DNA of 64,000 nucleotides, from positions 634,131 through 698,130 of the forward strand of contig QFDA01000001.1 in assembly GCA_003130815.1 (NCBI GenBank). Direction: 5' to 3'. Positions 57,420 to 64,000 of this stretch are shown here, in pieces. Within the stretch, counting starts at the first letter, position 1; each line of letters starts with the position of its first letter. This stretch comes from Bacteroidetes bacterium SCGC AAA795-G10. Lineage in GTDB: Bacteria; Bacteroidota; Bacteroidia; Flavobacteriales; Flavobacteriaceae. The notes under the pieces were generated by a model. The model had not been told where the DNA came from, made no database searches, and saw only the letters and a list, made by a program, of their open reading frames with translations. The position numbers and the translations under genes are program-made.

Positions 57420-58613
57420 ATGGTAAAAAATTTTATTATTGTTTTTTCTATTTCTTTTATAATTAGTTGTAGTACCTCTCCTACGGTTTTAGATAAAGTA
57501 CTAAACAAAAATATTAATGAATTACAAAAAGTGTTGAAAAATAAAGAAAAACACGAGCTACAAATTCTTTTAACTCAAATTAAAAGAGATGATTCAGGTA
57601 AAGCTGTATTTAAAGAAAATACATTTCAACTTGATGAAGGCCGTTATTTTTATCCTGCAAGTACAGCTAAACTTCCAATAGCAATACTTTCACTTCAGAA
57701 ATTAAATGAATTAAGATCAAATGGGCTTCAAATTTCTGGAGACACCCCTTTTTTTATAACTGACAAAAATGGGGAAATTTTGGTTAAAACGGATTCAACT
57801 CATTTTAAAGGAATTCTAACTATAAATCATCTAATAAAAAAGATTTTTTTAGTTAGCGACGATAATGCATATAATTATCTTTTCGATTTCTTAGGCACTG
57901 ACTATATCAATAAAGAATTAACTCAAAGAGGTTTAAGTAATACTAGGCTTTACCATAAATTTCTTTTTGGAGCTGATAATACTAACACTTGGGGATTTAC
58001 TTTTTTGAATGAAAATCAAAAAATTATTTACCATCAGCCCTCCATAAGTGCTTTGGTTGATTTGAAAATAAATAATTTGGAGGGTAATTTGAAGGGAATT
58101 GGACATATAAAGTCCAAAAACATTGTCTTCGAACCAATGAATTTTGAAAGAAAAAATAGAATTTCGATACGTAACCTCGAGGGTATTCTTAAAAGAATAA
58201 TTTTCCCTGAAGCTTTTACAGAAAAAGAACTTTTCAATTTGACTAAAGCGGATTATAAATTTTTAAGACATTGGATGAGCAGAACTACATTAGAAAGTAA
58301 TGATCCTAATTTTAATGATGGAAAACATTGGGATAGTTATTGTAAGTTTTTTATTTATGGAGATAAAAAAGGCGCAATGATACCTGAGATTAGAATATTT
58401 AATAAAGTTGGGCAAGCTTACGGTACGGTAACAGATGTTGCCTACATAAAAGATGAAAAAAATAAAATTGAATTCTTCCTCACGGCAACAATTTTAGTTA
58501 ATGAGAATATGATTTATAACGACGATATTTATGAATATGACGAAATTGGAATCCCATTTTTAGCTGCTTTAGGTAGGGGTGTACATGAAGAAATTATGAA
58601 ATCTAGTTTTTGA
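57420..58613 (+). CDS. Serine beta-lactamase-like lipoprotein
   Basis: 397 residues with a lipobox (FIISC, Cys17). Class A-like features: S-T-A-K at 81-84 (SxxK), S-D-D-N at 146-149 (SDN position with D for N) followed by AYNYLF, and K-V-G in FNKVGQAYGT instead of KTG. There are about 100 residues more than in class A enzymes. These changes suggest a penicillin-interactive or carboxypeptidase/esterase function rather than resistance. A Glu166 equivalent cannot be placed. It is convergent with the 2OG oxygenase, overlapping by 11 bases. Confidence 0.7.
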   Translation: MVKNFIIVFSISFIISCSTSPTVLDKVLNKNINELQKVLKNKEKHELQILLTQIKRDDSGKAVFKENTFQLDEGRYFYPASTAKLPIAILSLQKLNELRSNGLQISGDTPFFITDKNGEILVKTDSTHFKGILTINHLIKKIFLVSDDNAYNYLFDFLGTDYINKELTQRGLSNTRLYHKFLFGADNTNTWGFTFLNENQKIIYHQPSISALVDLKINNLEGNLKGIGHIKSKNIVFEPMNFERKNRISIRNLEGILKRIIFPEAFTEKELFNLTKADYKFLRHWMSRTTLESNDPNFNDGKHWDSYCKFFIYGDKKGAMIPEIRIFNKVGQAYGTVTDVAYIKDEKNKIEFFLTATILVNENMIYNDDIYEYDEIGIPFLAALGRGVHEEIMKSSF

Positions 58614-59553
58614 TTAAACCTAGTTCCTTCAATCTTTGGTTTAAAAATTCGCCTGCTAGAATGTCATCATATTTTTTTAAATTTTTCTTATTGTAAGTTT
58701 GTGGTAAGCAGTTCAACGGCATTTCTGGTATTGGATGCATAAAAAAGGGGACTGAATATCGAGAACTTCCCCAGAATTTCTTTGGAGGATTTACAACTCG
58801 ATGCAGAGTAGAAGGGAAAAAATTATTTGTTAATCTTGAGAGCATGTCACCAATATTAATTATCAATTCGTCTTTTTCTGCAACAGCCTCTATCCACTGA
58901 TTTTTTCGACTTAAAACTTGCAAACCTCCACCTTGAGCACCCATTAATAACGTAATCAAGTTGATATCACTGTGGGCTGCAGCCCGTTCAGCTTCTTTTG
59001 GGTGTTCTTTGATTGGTGGATAATGTATTGCTCTTAAGATAGAATTTCCACCATCAACGAATTTGTCAAAATAAAATTCATCTAGATTTAAAAAAATAGC
59101 TAAAGCTCGAAGTACTAATTTTGCAGTTCTCTCTAATTCCAAAAAGGCTAAATTGCCAACGTGATTAAAATTTTTTAATTCTTTAACTTTTATATTTTCT
59201 TCGTATTTTTTTTTGAGATATTTCTTTGTATTTAAATCCTGACCGAAATGCCAAAATTCCTTTAAATCACCTACTGACCTACCAGCTGCACTCTCTTTTC
59301 CAAATCCAGTATAACCTCTTTGACTTCCTCCATCTTTAATTTCGTATGATGACTTGATTTCATCAGATAGATTAAAAAAATCACGAATTTCCTTATAAAG
59401 ATTTTCTTGAAGTGAGCTGCTTAGAGAATGACCCTTTAAGACAAGAAATCCAATTTCTTGAAATGCTATGCCAATTTTTTTGACAAATAATTTTTTCGTT
59501 TTTGAATTTTTAGAAGTGAAATCTTCTAAGTTTGCTTTAGGAATGTTGTTCAT
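58603..59553 (-). CDS. 2-oxoglutarate/Fe(II)-dependent oxygenase, isopenicillin N synthase-like
   Basis: 316 residues. N-terminal DIOX_N-like region (AFQEIGFLVLKGHSLSSSLQ) and a C-terminal double-stranded beta-helix with the iron ligands H-x-D at 194-196 (HSD) and His251 (STLHRVVNP), plus the 2-oxoglutarate-binding Arg265 in SSRYSVPFF. This is the IPNS/2OG oxygenase superfamily (naringenin 3-dioxygenase-like group). Substrate unknown. The start is 6 bases after the U-run of an intrinsic terminator, with a leader peptide ORF further upstream, so it is likely regulated by attenuation. Confidence 0.9.
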   Translation of the reverse strand: MNNIPKANLEDFTSKNSKTKKLFVKKIGIAFQEIGFLVLKGHSLSSSLQENLYKEIRDFFNLSDEIKSSYEIKDGGSQRGYTGFGKESAAGRSVGDLKEFWHFGQDLNTKKYLKKKYEENIKVKELKNFNHVGNLAFLELERTAKLVLRALAIFLNLDEFYFDKFVDGGNSILRAIHYPPIKEHPKEAERAAAHSDINLITLLMGAQGGGLQVLSRKNQWIEAVAEKDELIINIGDMLSRLTNNFFPSTLHRVVNPPKKFWGSSRYSVPFFMHPIPEMPLNCLPQTYNKKNLKKYDDILAGEFLNQRLKELGLIKN

Positions 59554-59559
59554 TTCAAT

Positions 59560-59588
59560 AAAAAAAGCGGATCCATCGATCCGCTTTT
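59560..59588 (-). terminator. Attenuator-like intrinsic terminator
   Basis: Minus strand: GCGGATC-GATG-GATCCGC stem (extended by AAAA/TTTT) followed by TTTTTTT. It lies between the leader peptide and the oxygenase start, so transcription would stop here unless the hairpin is prevented. Confidence 0.9.
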
Positions 59589-59605
59589 GTAATAGATAAG
59601 GAAAG

Positions 59606-59668
59606 CTACAGCAGACTGCAATTGGGTACCTGCTGTCTCGAATTCCTTAAATGATTATAATAAGACAT
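59606..59668 (-). CDS. Leader peptide with strong Shine-Dalgarno
   Basis: A 20-codon ORF on the minus strand, MSYYNHLRNS-RQQVPNCSLL, stop TAG. It is preceded by AAGGAGGT with 5 bases between GGAGG and the ATG, a nearly ideal Shine-Dalgarno, whereas the other genes in this window show none. Its last codons overlap a hairpin, ACAGCAG pairing with CTGCTGT. The peptide has no membrane or signal features, so its role is likely as a translated sensor. Confidence 0.7.
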   Translation of the reverse strand: MSYYNHLRNSRQQVPNCSLL

Positions 59669-59728
59669 AGACACCTCCTTTCAAATTTGGTTAGACATCA
59701 CTGTTGTCACAGCATAAACTACTCACAT

Positions 59729-59760
59729 CAAATATAACTACCACTTTAATGGTTTTCAAA
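59729..59760 (-). promoter_or_regulatory. Promoter of the leader-peptide/oxygenase unit
   Basis: Minus strand: TTTG (59760-59757), a 20-base spacer, then TATATTTG (59736-59729), a close match to the Bacteroidota TTG / TAnnTTTG consensus. Transcription would start about 55 bases before the leader peptide. Confidence 0.7.
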
Positions 59761-61029
59761 TTATTTAACTATTTTTTTCAAGGTTAATCCTTGAACCAAA
59801 ATTGTAAATAAAACAACTCCATAAGTAAGTATTAAAATAAGGTCTTTTCCTGCACCAATGCTATTAGGTAAGTTTAATGCCAATGCAATACTTAGTCCCC
59901 CACGGAGCCCTCCCCATGTAATTATAAGTGCAGTATTTTTTTCAAAACTTTTTTTAATAGAAAGAATTTTTATTGGGACAAATACCCCAATCCCCCTAGA
60001 AACAACAACTATCACAATCATAACAATAACAATGATTAGATAAGAGAAATCAAAATTTTGTAAAATAGGAATTACCTCTAATCCGATTAGGATAAATAAT
60101 ATTGCATTTAACGTTTCATCAAGAAGATGCCAAAATTTATAAACGTAGTCACCCATAACTCTTTGTAGTCCCTCAGCCTTTTTGTCACCATCAATATTTT
60201 GATTAAGAAATAGCCCCATAACCACGACACCTAATACAGCAGAAAAATGAAATATGTGGGAAATTACAGGAACTAATAATACCATAGAAAGCGTAATCAA
60301 AACTTCCAATTCAACATGTTCATTTTCTATATATTTAACCAGTTTCAAGCCTAAAAATCCCATTACAGCACCGAGTAATACTCCTCCGATAACTTCTGTA
60401 GCAAATAATGACCCAACGCTTGCAAGGCTAATATTTTCTATACCTTCAGCCTTCATGCTTAGAAGAGTCAAAAAAACAACTACTCCGATTCCGTCATTGA
60501 AAAGTGATTCTCCGGCAATTCTAGTTTCTGTTATTGAGGAGAGATTCATTTTTTTGACCATTGCTAAAACCGCTATAGGGTCTGTGGGGGCTATTAGAGC
60601 ACCAAAAAGCAAACAGTCAACATAAGTTAAACCTAGATCAGATAGCCCAAAAAGTGATTGTTGTGTTAACCAAAAAAGACCTGTTCCAACTACAAAAGTT
60701 GAGAAAACAACACCAAAGCTTGCTAACAAAAGTATGGTTAACTTATCTTTTAAAAGTTCATGAACATTTACACTAATAGCACCAGCAAATAATAAAAAAG
60801 GCAACATCACGTCGATTAATAAAACGCTGAAGTCAAATTCTTCAGTTAATGAGGTTGCAAATTTTAATAAGTCAGGTTCAATTAAACCTGCAAATAAGAC
60901 AACAGCAGATAAAACGATAGCCAAAACCATTAGACCTATTGTCTGGGGAAGCTTTAGAAGGCGAAGATTTATAATTGAAAAAATTGAGGCAAGTAGTAAT
61001 AATACAGTTGCAAGTTCTAGAAAATTCAT
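59761..61029 (-). CDS. Na+/H+ antiporter, CPA1 family
   Basis: 422 residues with about 12 transmembrane segments. It has the CPA1 pattern: GALIAPTDPIAVLAMVKK, ESLFNDGIGVVVF with the conserved N-D pair, GVVVMGLFLNQNI and TWGGLRGGLSIALAL. It exports Na+ (or K+) in exchange for H+. No cytoplasmic regulatory tail follows. The leader peptide promoter lies just after its stop. Confidence 0.93.
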   Translation of the reverse strand: MNFLELATVLLLLASIFSIINLRLLKLPQTIGLMVLAIVLSAVVLFAGLIEPDLLKFATSLTEEFDFSVLLIDVMLPFLLFAGAISVNVHELLKDKLTILLLASFGVVFSTFVVGTGLFWLTQQSLFGLSDLGLTYVDCLLFGALIAPTDPIAVLAMVKKMNLSSITETRIAGESLFNDGIGVVVFLTLLSMKAEGIENISLASVGSLFATEVIGGVLLGAVMGFLGLKLVKYIENEHVELEVLITLSMVLLVPVISHIFHFSAVLGVVVMGLFLNQNIDGDKKAEGLQRVMGDYVYKFWHLLDETLNAILFILIGLEVIPILQNFDFSYLIIVIVMIVIVVVSRGIGVFVPIKILSIKKSFEKNTALIITWGGLRGGLSIALALNLPNSIGAGKDLILILTYGVVLFTILVQGLTLKKIVK

Positions 61030-61058
61030 TTGATTTAGTTTTTACTAAAGATAAAAAA

Positions 61059-61646
61059 TTAACCTTTTAAATGGAGTTTAGCAATGTATTTTCCAATCAT
61101 ATCAAATTCAAGATTAACAAAACTTCCTATTTCAATTTGTTTAAAATTCGTATGCTCAAATGTGTAAGGTATTATAGCGACTGAAAACCGATTTTCTTCA
61201 GAGTTTACAACTGTAAGACTTACTCCATTAACTGTTATTGATCCTTTTTCAATAGTCATATTACCTGACTTCTTATTGTATTCAAATGTAAAAAACCAAC
61301 TTCCGTCCAATGTCTCAGCGGAAATACATTTTGCGATTTGATCTACATGACCCTGAACAATATGTCCATCTAATCTATCTCCAATTTTCAGAGAACGTTC
61401 AATGTTAACATAATCTCCAATTTGCAAAAGGCCAAGGTTAGTTTTATCTAAGGTTTCTTTGATAGCAGTAACAGAATAGTACTTTCCCTCACATTTTTCA
61501 ACAGTAAGGCAGACACCGTTATGTGAAACACTCTGATCAATTTTTAATTCTTCTGCCAGGTTACATTCAAATTTTATTTGAAGATTTTCACCTACCTTAT
61601 TGAGTGTTTTAACTTTCGCGAATGCTTCAATAATTCCTGTAAACAT
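61059..61646 (-). CDS. ribE: Riboflavin synthase alpha chain
   Basis: 195 residues in two similar lumazine-binding domains: FTGIIEAFAKVKTL... HNGVCLTVEKCEGKYYSVTA and GHIVQGHVDQIAKCIS... VNGVSLTVVNSEENRFSVAI. Both halves have the N-G-V-(C/S)-L-T-V signature, the hallmark of the enzyme that dismutates two 6,7-dimethyl-8-ribityllumazine molecules into riboflavin. The conserved MFTGII N-terminus confirms the start. It is divergent from pdxA, with a 49-base shared promoter region. Confidence 0.96.
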   Translation of the reverse strand: MFTGIIEAFAKVKTLNKVGENLQIKFECNLAEELKIDQSVSHNGVCLTVEKCEGKYYSVTAIKETLDKTNLGLLQIGDYVNIERSLKIGDRLDGHIVQGHVDQIAKCISAETLDGSWFFTFEYNKKSGNMTIEKGSITVNGVSLTVVNSEENRFSVAIIPYTFEHTNFKQIEIGSFVNLEFDMIGKYIAKLHLKG

Positions 61647-61695
61647 TGATATTTAATTACATTTGCATCAAAATTAAAATAAAAAACTAGCACAT

Positions 61696-62718
61696 TTGTC
61701 TGAATCGTCAAAAATTAAAGTCGGAATTTCTGTAGGTGATCCTAATGGAATTGGATTTGAAATAATTTTAAAAACTTTTCAAGAAAAAAATCTTTTCAAG
61801 AAATTTATTCCTATTGCTTTTGCACACCCTCAAAATTTTTTTGAGGAAAGTGAGAAGTACAAATTAGATACAAATATTTTAGAAGTAAAAAATATTGGGG
61901 ATATACAAGAAAATTTCCTTAATGTTATTGATATTTGGGATAATCCTTTTCCAATTAATTATGGTAAAGATGAATTAACTGCAGGCAATTTTGCTTTTAG
62001 TTCTTTAGAAGCTGCTACTACGGCCTTAATAAAAAACAAAATAGATGTTTTAGTTACAGCACCAATCAACAAAAAAAACATTCAATCGAAGCGGTTTCAA
62101 TTTAAAGGTCACACTGATTATTTGGATAAAGAAATTAATGGTGAGAGTTTGATGTTTATGATATCCGATCAAATAAAGCTTGCACTTGTAACTGATCACA
62201 TCCCTTTAGCCAAAGTAAATGAATTTGCAACAAAAAATACAATCATAAAAAAAATTAAAATTCTAGAACATAGCTTAAAAAGTGATTTTAATATTTCTGA
62301 GCCAAAAATTGCCATTTTAGGCATTAATCCACATGCTGGTGATTATGGAGTTATTGGAGAAGAAGAGGAGACTTTTTTAAGACCATTGGTAAAAGCTCAA
62401 TTTGATAAAGGTATTAGAATCGATGGCCCTTTTCCTGCTGATGGATTCTTTGGAAGTCAGTCATACCAAAAATTTGACGCTATACTTGCTATTTACCATG
62501 ATCAAGGGCTGATTCCATTTAAAACATTATCATTTGGGGAAGGTGTCAATTTTACTGCAGGACTCGATAGAGTTAGAACATCTCCTGATCACGGTACTGC
62601 ATATGATATTGCTGGACAGGGAAAGGCGAATCATAATTCTTTTAAAAAAGCACTTCATGCGGCAGGAGAAATTTTCTTAAATCGTAAAAAATTTAATGAC
62701 GCTGTCAATCAAAATTAA
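61696..62718 (+). CDS. pdxA: 4-hydroxythreonine-4-phosphate dehydrogenase PdxA
   Basis: 340 residues from a TTG at 61696. Motifs of PdxA: GISVGDPNGIGFEI, TAPINKKNI, FKGHTDYLD, ALVTDHIPLAKV, GINPHAGDYGVIG, AIYHDQGLIPFK and TSPDHGTAYDIAGQGKA, with the three His metal ligands. It oxidises 4-phosphohydroxy-L-threonine in pyridoxal phosphate synthesis. TTG is the only close in-frame start. Confidence 0.96.
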   Translation: MSESSKIKVGISVGDPNGIGFEIILKTFQEKNLFKKFIPIAFAHPQNFFEESEKYKLDTNILEVKNIGDIQENFLNVIDIWDNPFPINYGKDELTAGNFAFSSLEAATTALIKNKIDVLVTAPINKKNIQSKRFQFKGHTDYLDKEINGESLMFMISDQIKLALVTDHIPLAKVNEFATKNTIIKKIKILEHSLKSDFNISEPKIAILGINPHAGDYGVIGEEEETFLRPLVKAQFDKGIRIDGPFPADGFFGSQSYQKFDAILAIYHDQGLIPFKTLSFGEGVNFTAGLDRVRTSPDHGTAYDIAGQGKANHNSFKKALHAAGEIFLNRKKFNDAVNQN

Positions 62719-62742
62719 TTAATTAGAAATATTTAGGAGTAA

Positions 62743-63657
62743 TTAATTTTTATTTTTAAATATGCTCACAAAAAAACTTCCTAAAAGAGAATGGACAAGA
62801 CTGGATAATGCAGCTGGTATAGCTACCAAAGGGCTATTAAAGTTTTCACGAGCAAGAACAACTCCTAGTCCTGAGTTTTGCATTCCTACTTCTATAGAGA
62901 TTGTTTTTGCAACTTTTAAGTTTTTAAATGCAATCAAACTTATCGAAAAACCAATAATAAAGCCTGAAAGATGAAGTAAAATCAATGAAACTAAAAGTTT
63001 AAATCCTGATTCCAAAATAACATCTTTTCCCTGCCCTACAATACTGCCTACAATAAGACATATTAATAACACAGCTAAAGGTGGAGCATAATGTAAAACT
63101 TTTGAAACATACTTTGATAAGTACTTATTTAAAATTATACCAATTGAAATAGGAATTAAAACAACCTTAAGAGTACTATAAAATAGTCCCATTGCAGATA
63201 TATCAAGATAACTTCCAGAAAGTTTGAGAGTTAAAAAGGGGGTCATAAAAATTGCAATCATCGTTGAGCAGGCAGTCATACAAACTGAAAGAGCAACTTC
63301 AGCTTTAGACAAATATGAAATTACATTAGAAGCTGTTCCCCCAGGACAGCATGAAACTAAAATCATACCTACGGCAAAAAGAGGAGGCAAATCAAAAATC
63401 TTAGCAATTCCCCATCCTAAAAAAGGCATAATAAGAAACTGAAGTATTAACCCTGTAATTACCCAATTAGGACTTTTTAGTACTTCAATAAAATCAGAAC
63501 TTTTTAATGTAAGACCCATCCCAAGCATTATTCCTGCCAAACCAAGTGTTATTGATGATCCACTAAACCATGTTGTCAATGGAGGATGTAATAAACCCAA
63601 AAAAGCGAAAATTGAAACAATCCATGGGAATGCATTAGTAAATCGAGTCATAACCAT
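62743..63657 (-). CDS. Bile acid:sodium symporter family (BASS) transporter
   Basis: 304 residues with about nine hydrophobic segments. Family motifs: GLAGIMLGMGLTLKSSDF, PFLGWGIAKIF, VSCCPGGTASNVISYLSKAEVALSV (the G-G-x-x-S-N region) and VGMQNSGLGVVLA. It is a sodium-coupled carrier of an organic anion (pantothenate, pyruvate or bile-acid-like), not further defined. The ATG at 63651 is an alternative start. Confidence 0.88.
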   Translation of the reverse strand: MVMTRFTNAFPWIVSIFAFLGLLHPPLTTWFSGSSITLGLAGIMLGMGLTLKSSDFIEVLKSPNWVITGLILQFLIMPFLGWGIAKIFDLPPLFAVGMILVSCCPGGTASNVISYLSKAEVALSVCMTACSTMIAIFMTPFLTLKLSGSYLDISAMGLFYSTLKVVLIPISIGIILNKYLSKYVSKVLHYAPPLAVLLICLIVGSIVGQGKDVILESGFKLLVSLILLHLSGFIIGFSISLIAFKNLKVAKTISIEVGMQNSGLGVVLARENFNSPLVAIPAALSSLVHSLLGSFFVSIFKNKN

Positions 63658-63809
63658 TCAATTAAAAATAATAAATGTAGCACTTTAACAGGATTTAATT
63701 ATCCGTAAAAAAAGCAATATATTTTACAATAAAAAGATTCTTTTTTATTTTTGCTCCTCATTAATAACCATATGTGTTTAGTTAATTAAAATAATTCGAA
63801 TAAGATTGT

Positions 63810-64000
63810 ATGAAAAATTCCACTTTACTTTCAAATTTAAAAAGCGACATACCAGCAAGTATAGTAGTATTTTTTGTCGCACTGCCACTTTGTTTAGGGA
63901 TTGCTTTAGCAAGTGGTGCCCCACTATTTTCTGGTCTAATTGCTGGAATAATAGGTGGAATAATTGTGGGTATTATCAGCGGTTCTCAAATAGGAGTAAG
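63810..64000 (+). CDS. SulP-family anion transporter, N-terminal part
   Basis: The gene runs off the right end; 63 codons are visible. The start [20 protein letters not shown] followed by [20 protein letters not shown] and [19 protein letters not shown] is the N-terminal SulP pattern (DIPAS[19 protein letters not shown]). It is probably a bicarbonate or sulfate importer. Confidence 0.88.
   Translation, partial: MKNSTLLSNLKSDIPASIVVFFVALPLCLGIALASGAPLFSGLIAGIIGGIIVGIISGSQIGV

Noticed and set aside
1-64000. CRISPR arrays, insertion sequences, prophage, rRNA operons or a replication origin
   Set aside because: I saw no regular spaced repeats, transposase or phage genes, rRNA sequence or DnaA-box cluster in either strand.

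Overview
This 64 kb window is chromosomal DNA from a low-GC (visibly about one third G+C) marine-type member of the Bacteroidota, most likely a flavobacterium. Pointers to this are signal peptides of the MKK(I/L)-type with lipoboxes, AT-rich start regions that lack Shine-Dalgarno sequences, promoter-like TAnnTTTG elements, DUF6090-like and DUF4920 proteins, and a polysaccharide-degrading gene set. I see no rRNA, CRISPR array, intact mobile element or replication origin. One tRNA (Ala, GGC) is present.

Region 1 (about 1-30 kb) is an unusual archipelago of small exported proteins. Nearly every gene has a Sec signal peptide or lipobox, and many have their own promoter and terminator. Two folds recur: a secreted family of about 225-260 residues made of two similar halves, which I read as a tandem dimeric alpha/beta-barrel (six copies), and NTF2/SnoaL-like proteins (seven, two of them internally duplicated). 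Around them lie an exported DinB-like protein, a COG1237-type metallo-beta-lactamase fold protein, a MetX-like alpha/beta hydrolase, an M14 aspartoacylase-like protein, a DsrE-like protein, a cupredoxin-bearing lipoprotein and, without signal peptides, OsmC, GNAT, SRPBCC and MscL proteins. At least sixteen genes share a leader close to ATAAATCAATTAAAATG just before the start. Several also share a block reaching about 85 bases upstream, and many end in similar CCCTCC/GGAGGG hairpins. This points to repeated duplication of whole promoter-gene-terminator cassettes, or to a co-regulated regulon.

Region 2 (about 28-58 kb) is a carbohydrate-use region without SusC/SusD: GH71/99-like, GH16, GH3, an S1 sulfatase, a GH109-like enzyme, PIG-L deacetylase, two further Gfo/Idh/MocA oxidoreductases, 6-phosphogluconate dehydrogenase with gluconokinase, and a GHMP sugar kinase overlapping a nucleotidyltransferase. 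A tight four-gene operon (45.1-52.3 kb) encodes a planctomycete-style module: DUF2231/cytochrome, beta-propeller, DUF1501 and PSCyt1-DUF1549-LamG-DUF1553.

Region 3 (58.6-64 kb) returns to housekeeping: Na+/H+ antiporter, riboflavin synthase, PdxA, a BASS-family transporter and the start of a SulP transporter. Between the antiporter and a 2-oxoglutarate/Fe(II) oxygenase gene sits what looks like a complete attenuator: a TTTG-N20-TATATTTG promoter, a near-perfect Shine-Dalgarno (exceptional in this phylum), a 20-codon leader peptide with an embedded hairpin, and an intrinsic terminator whose U-run abuts the oxygenase start. This attenuator and the exported-cassette archipelago are the two best candidates for undescribed biology.
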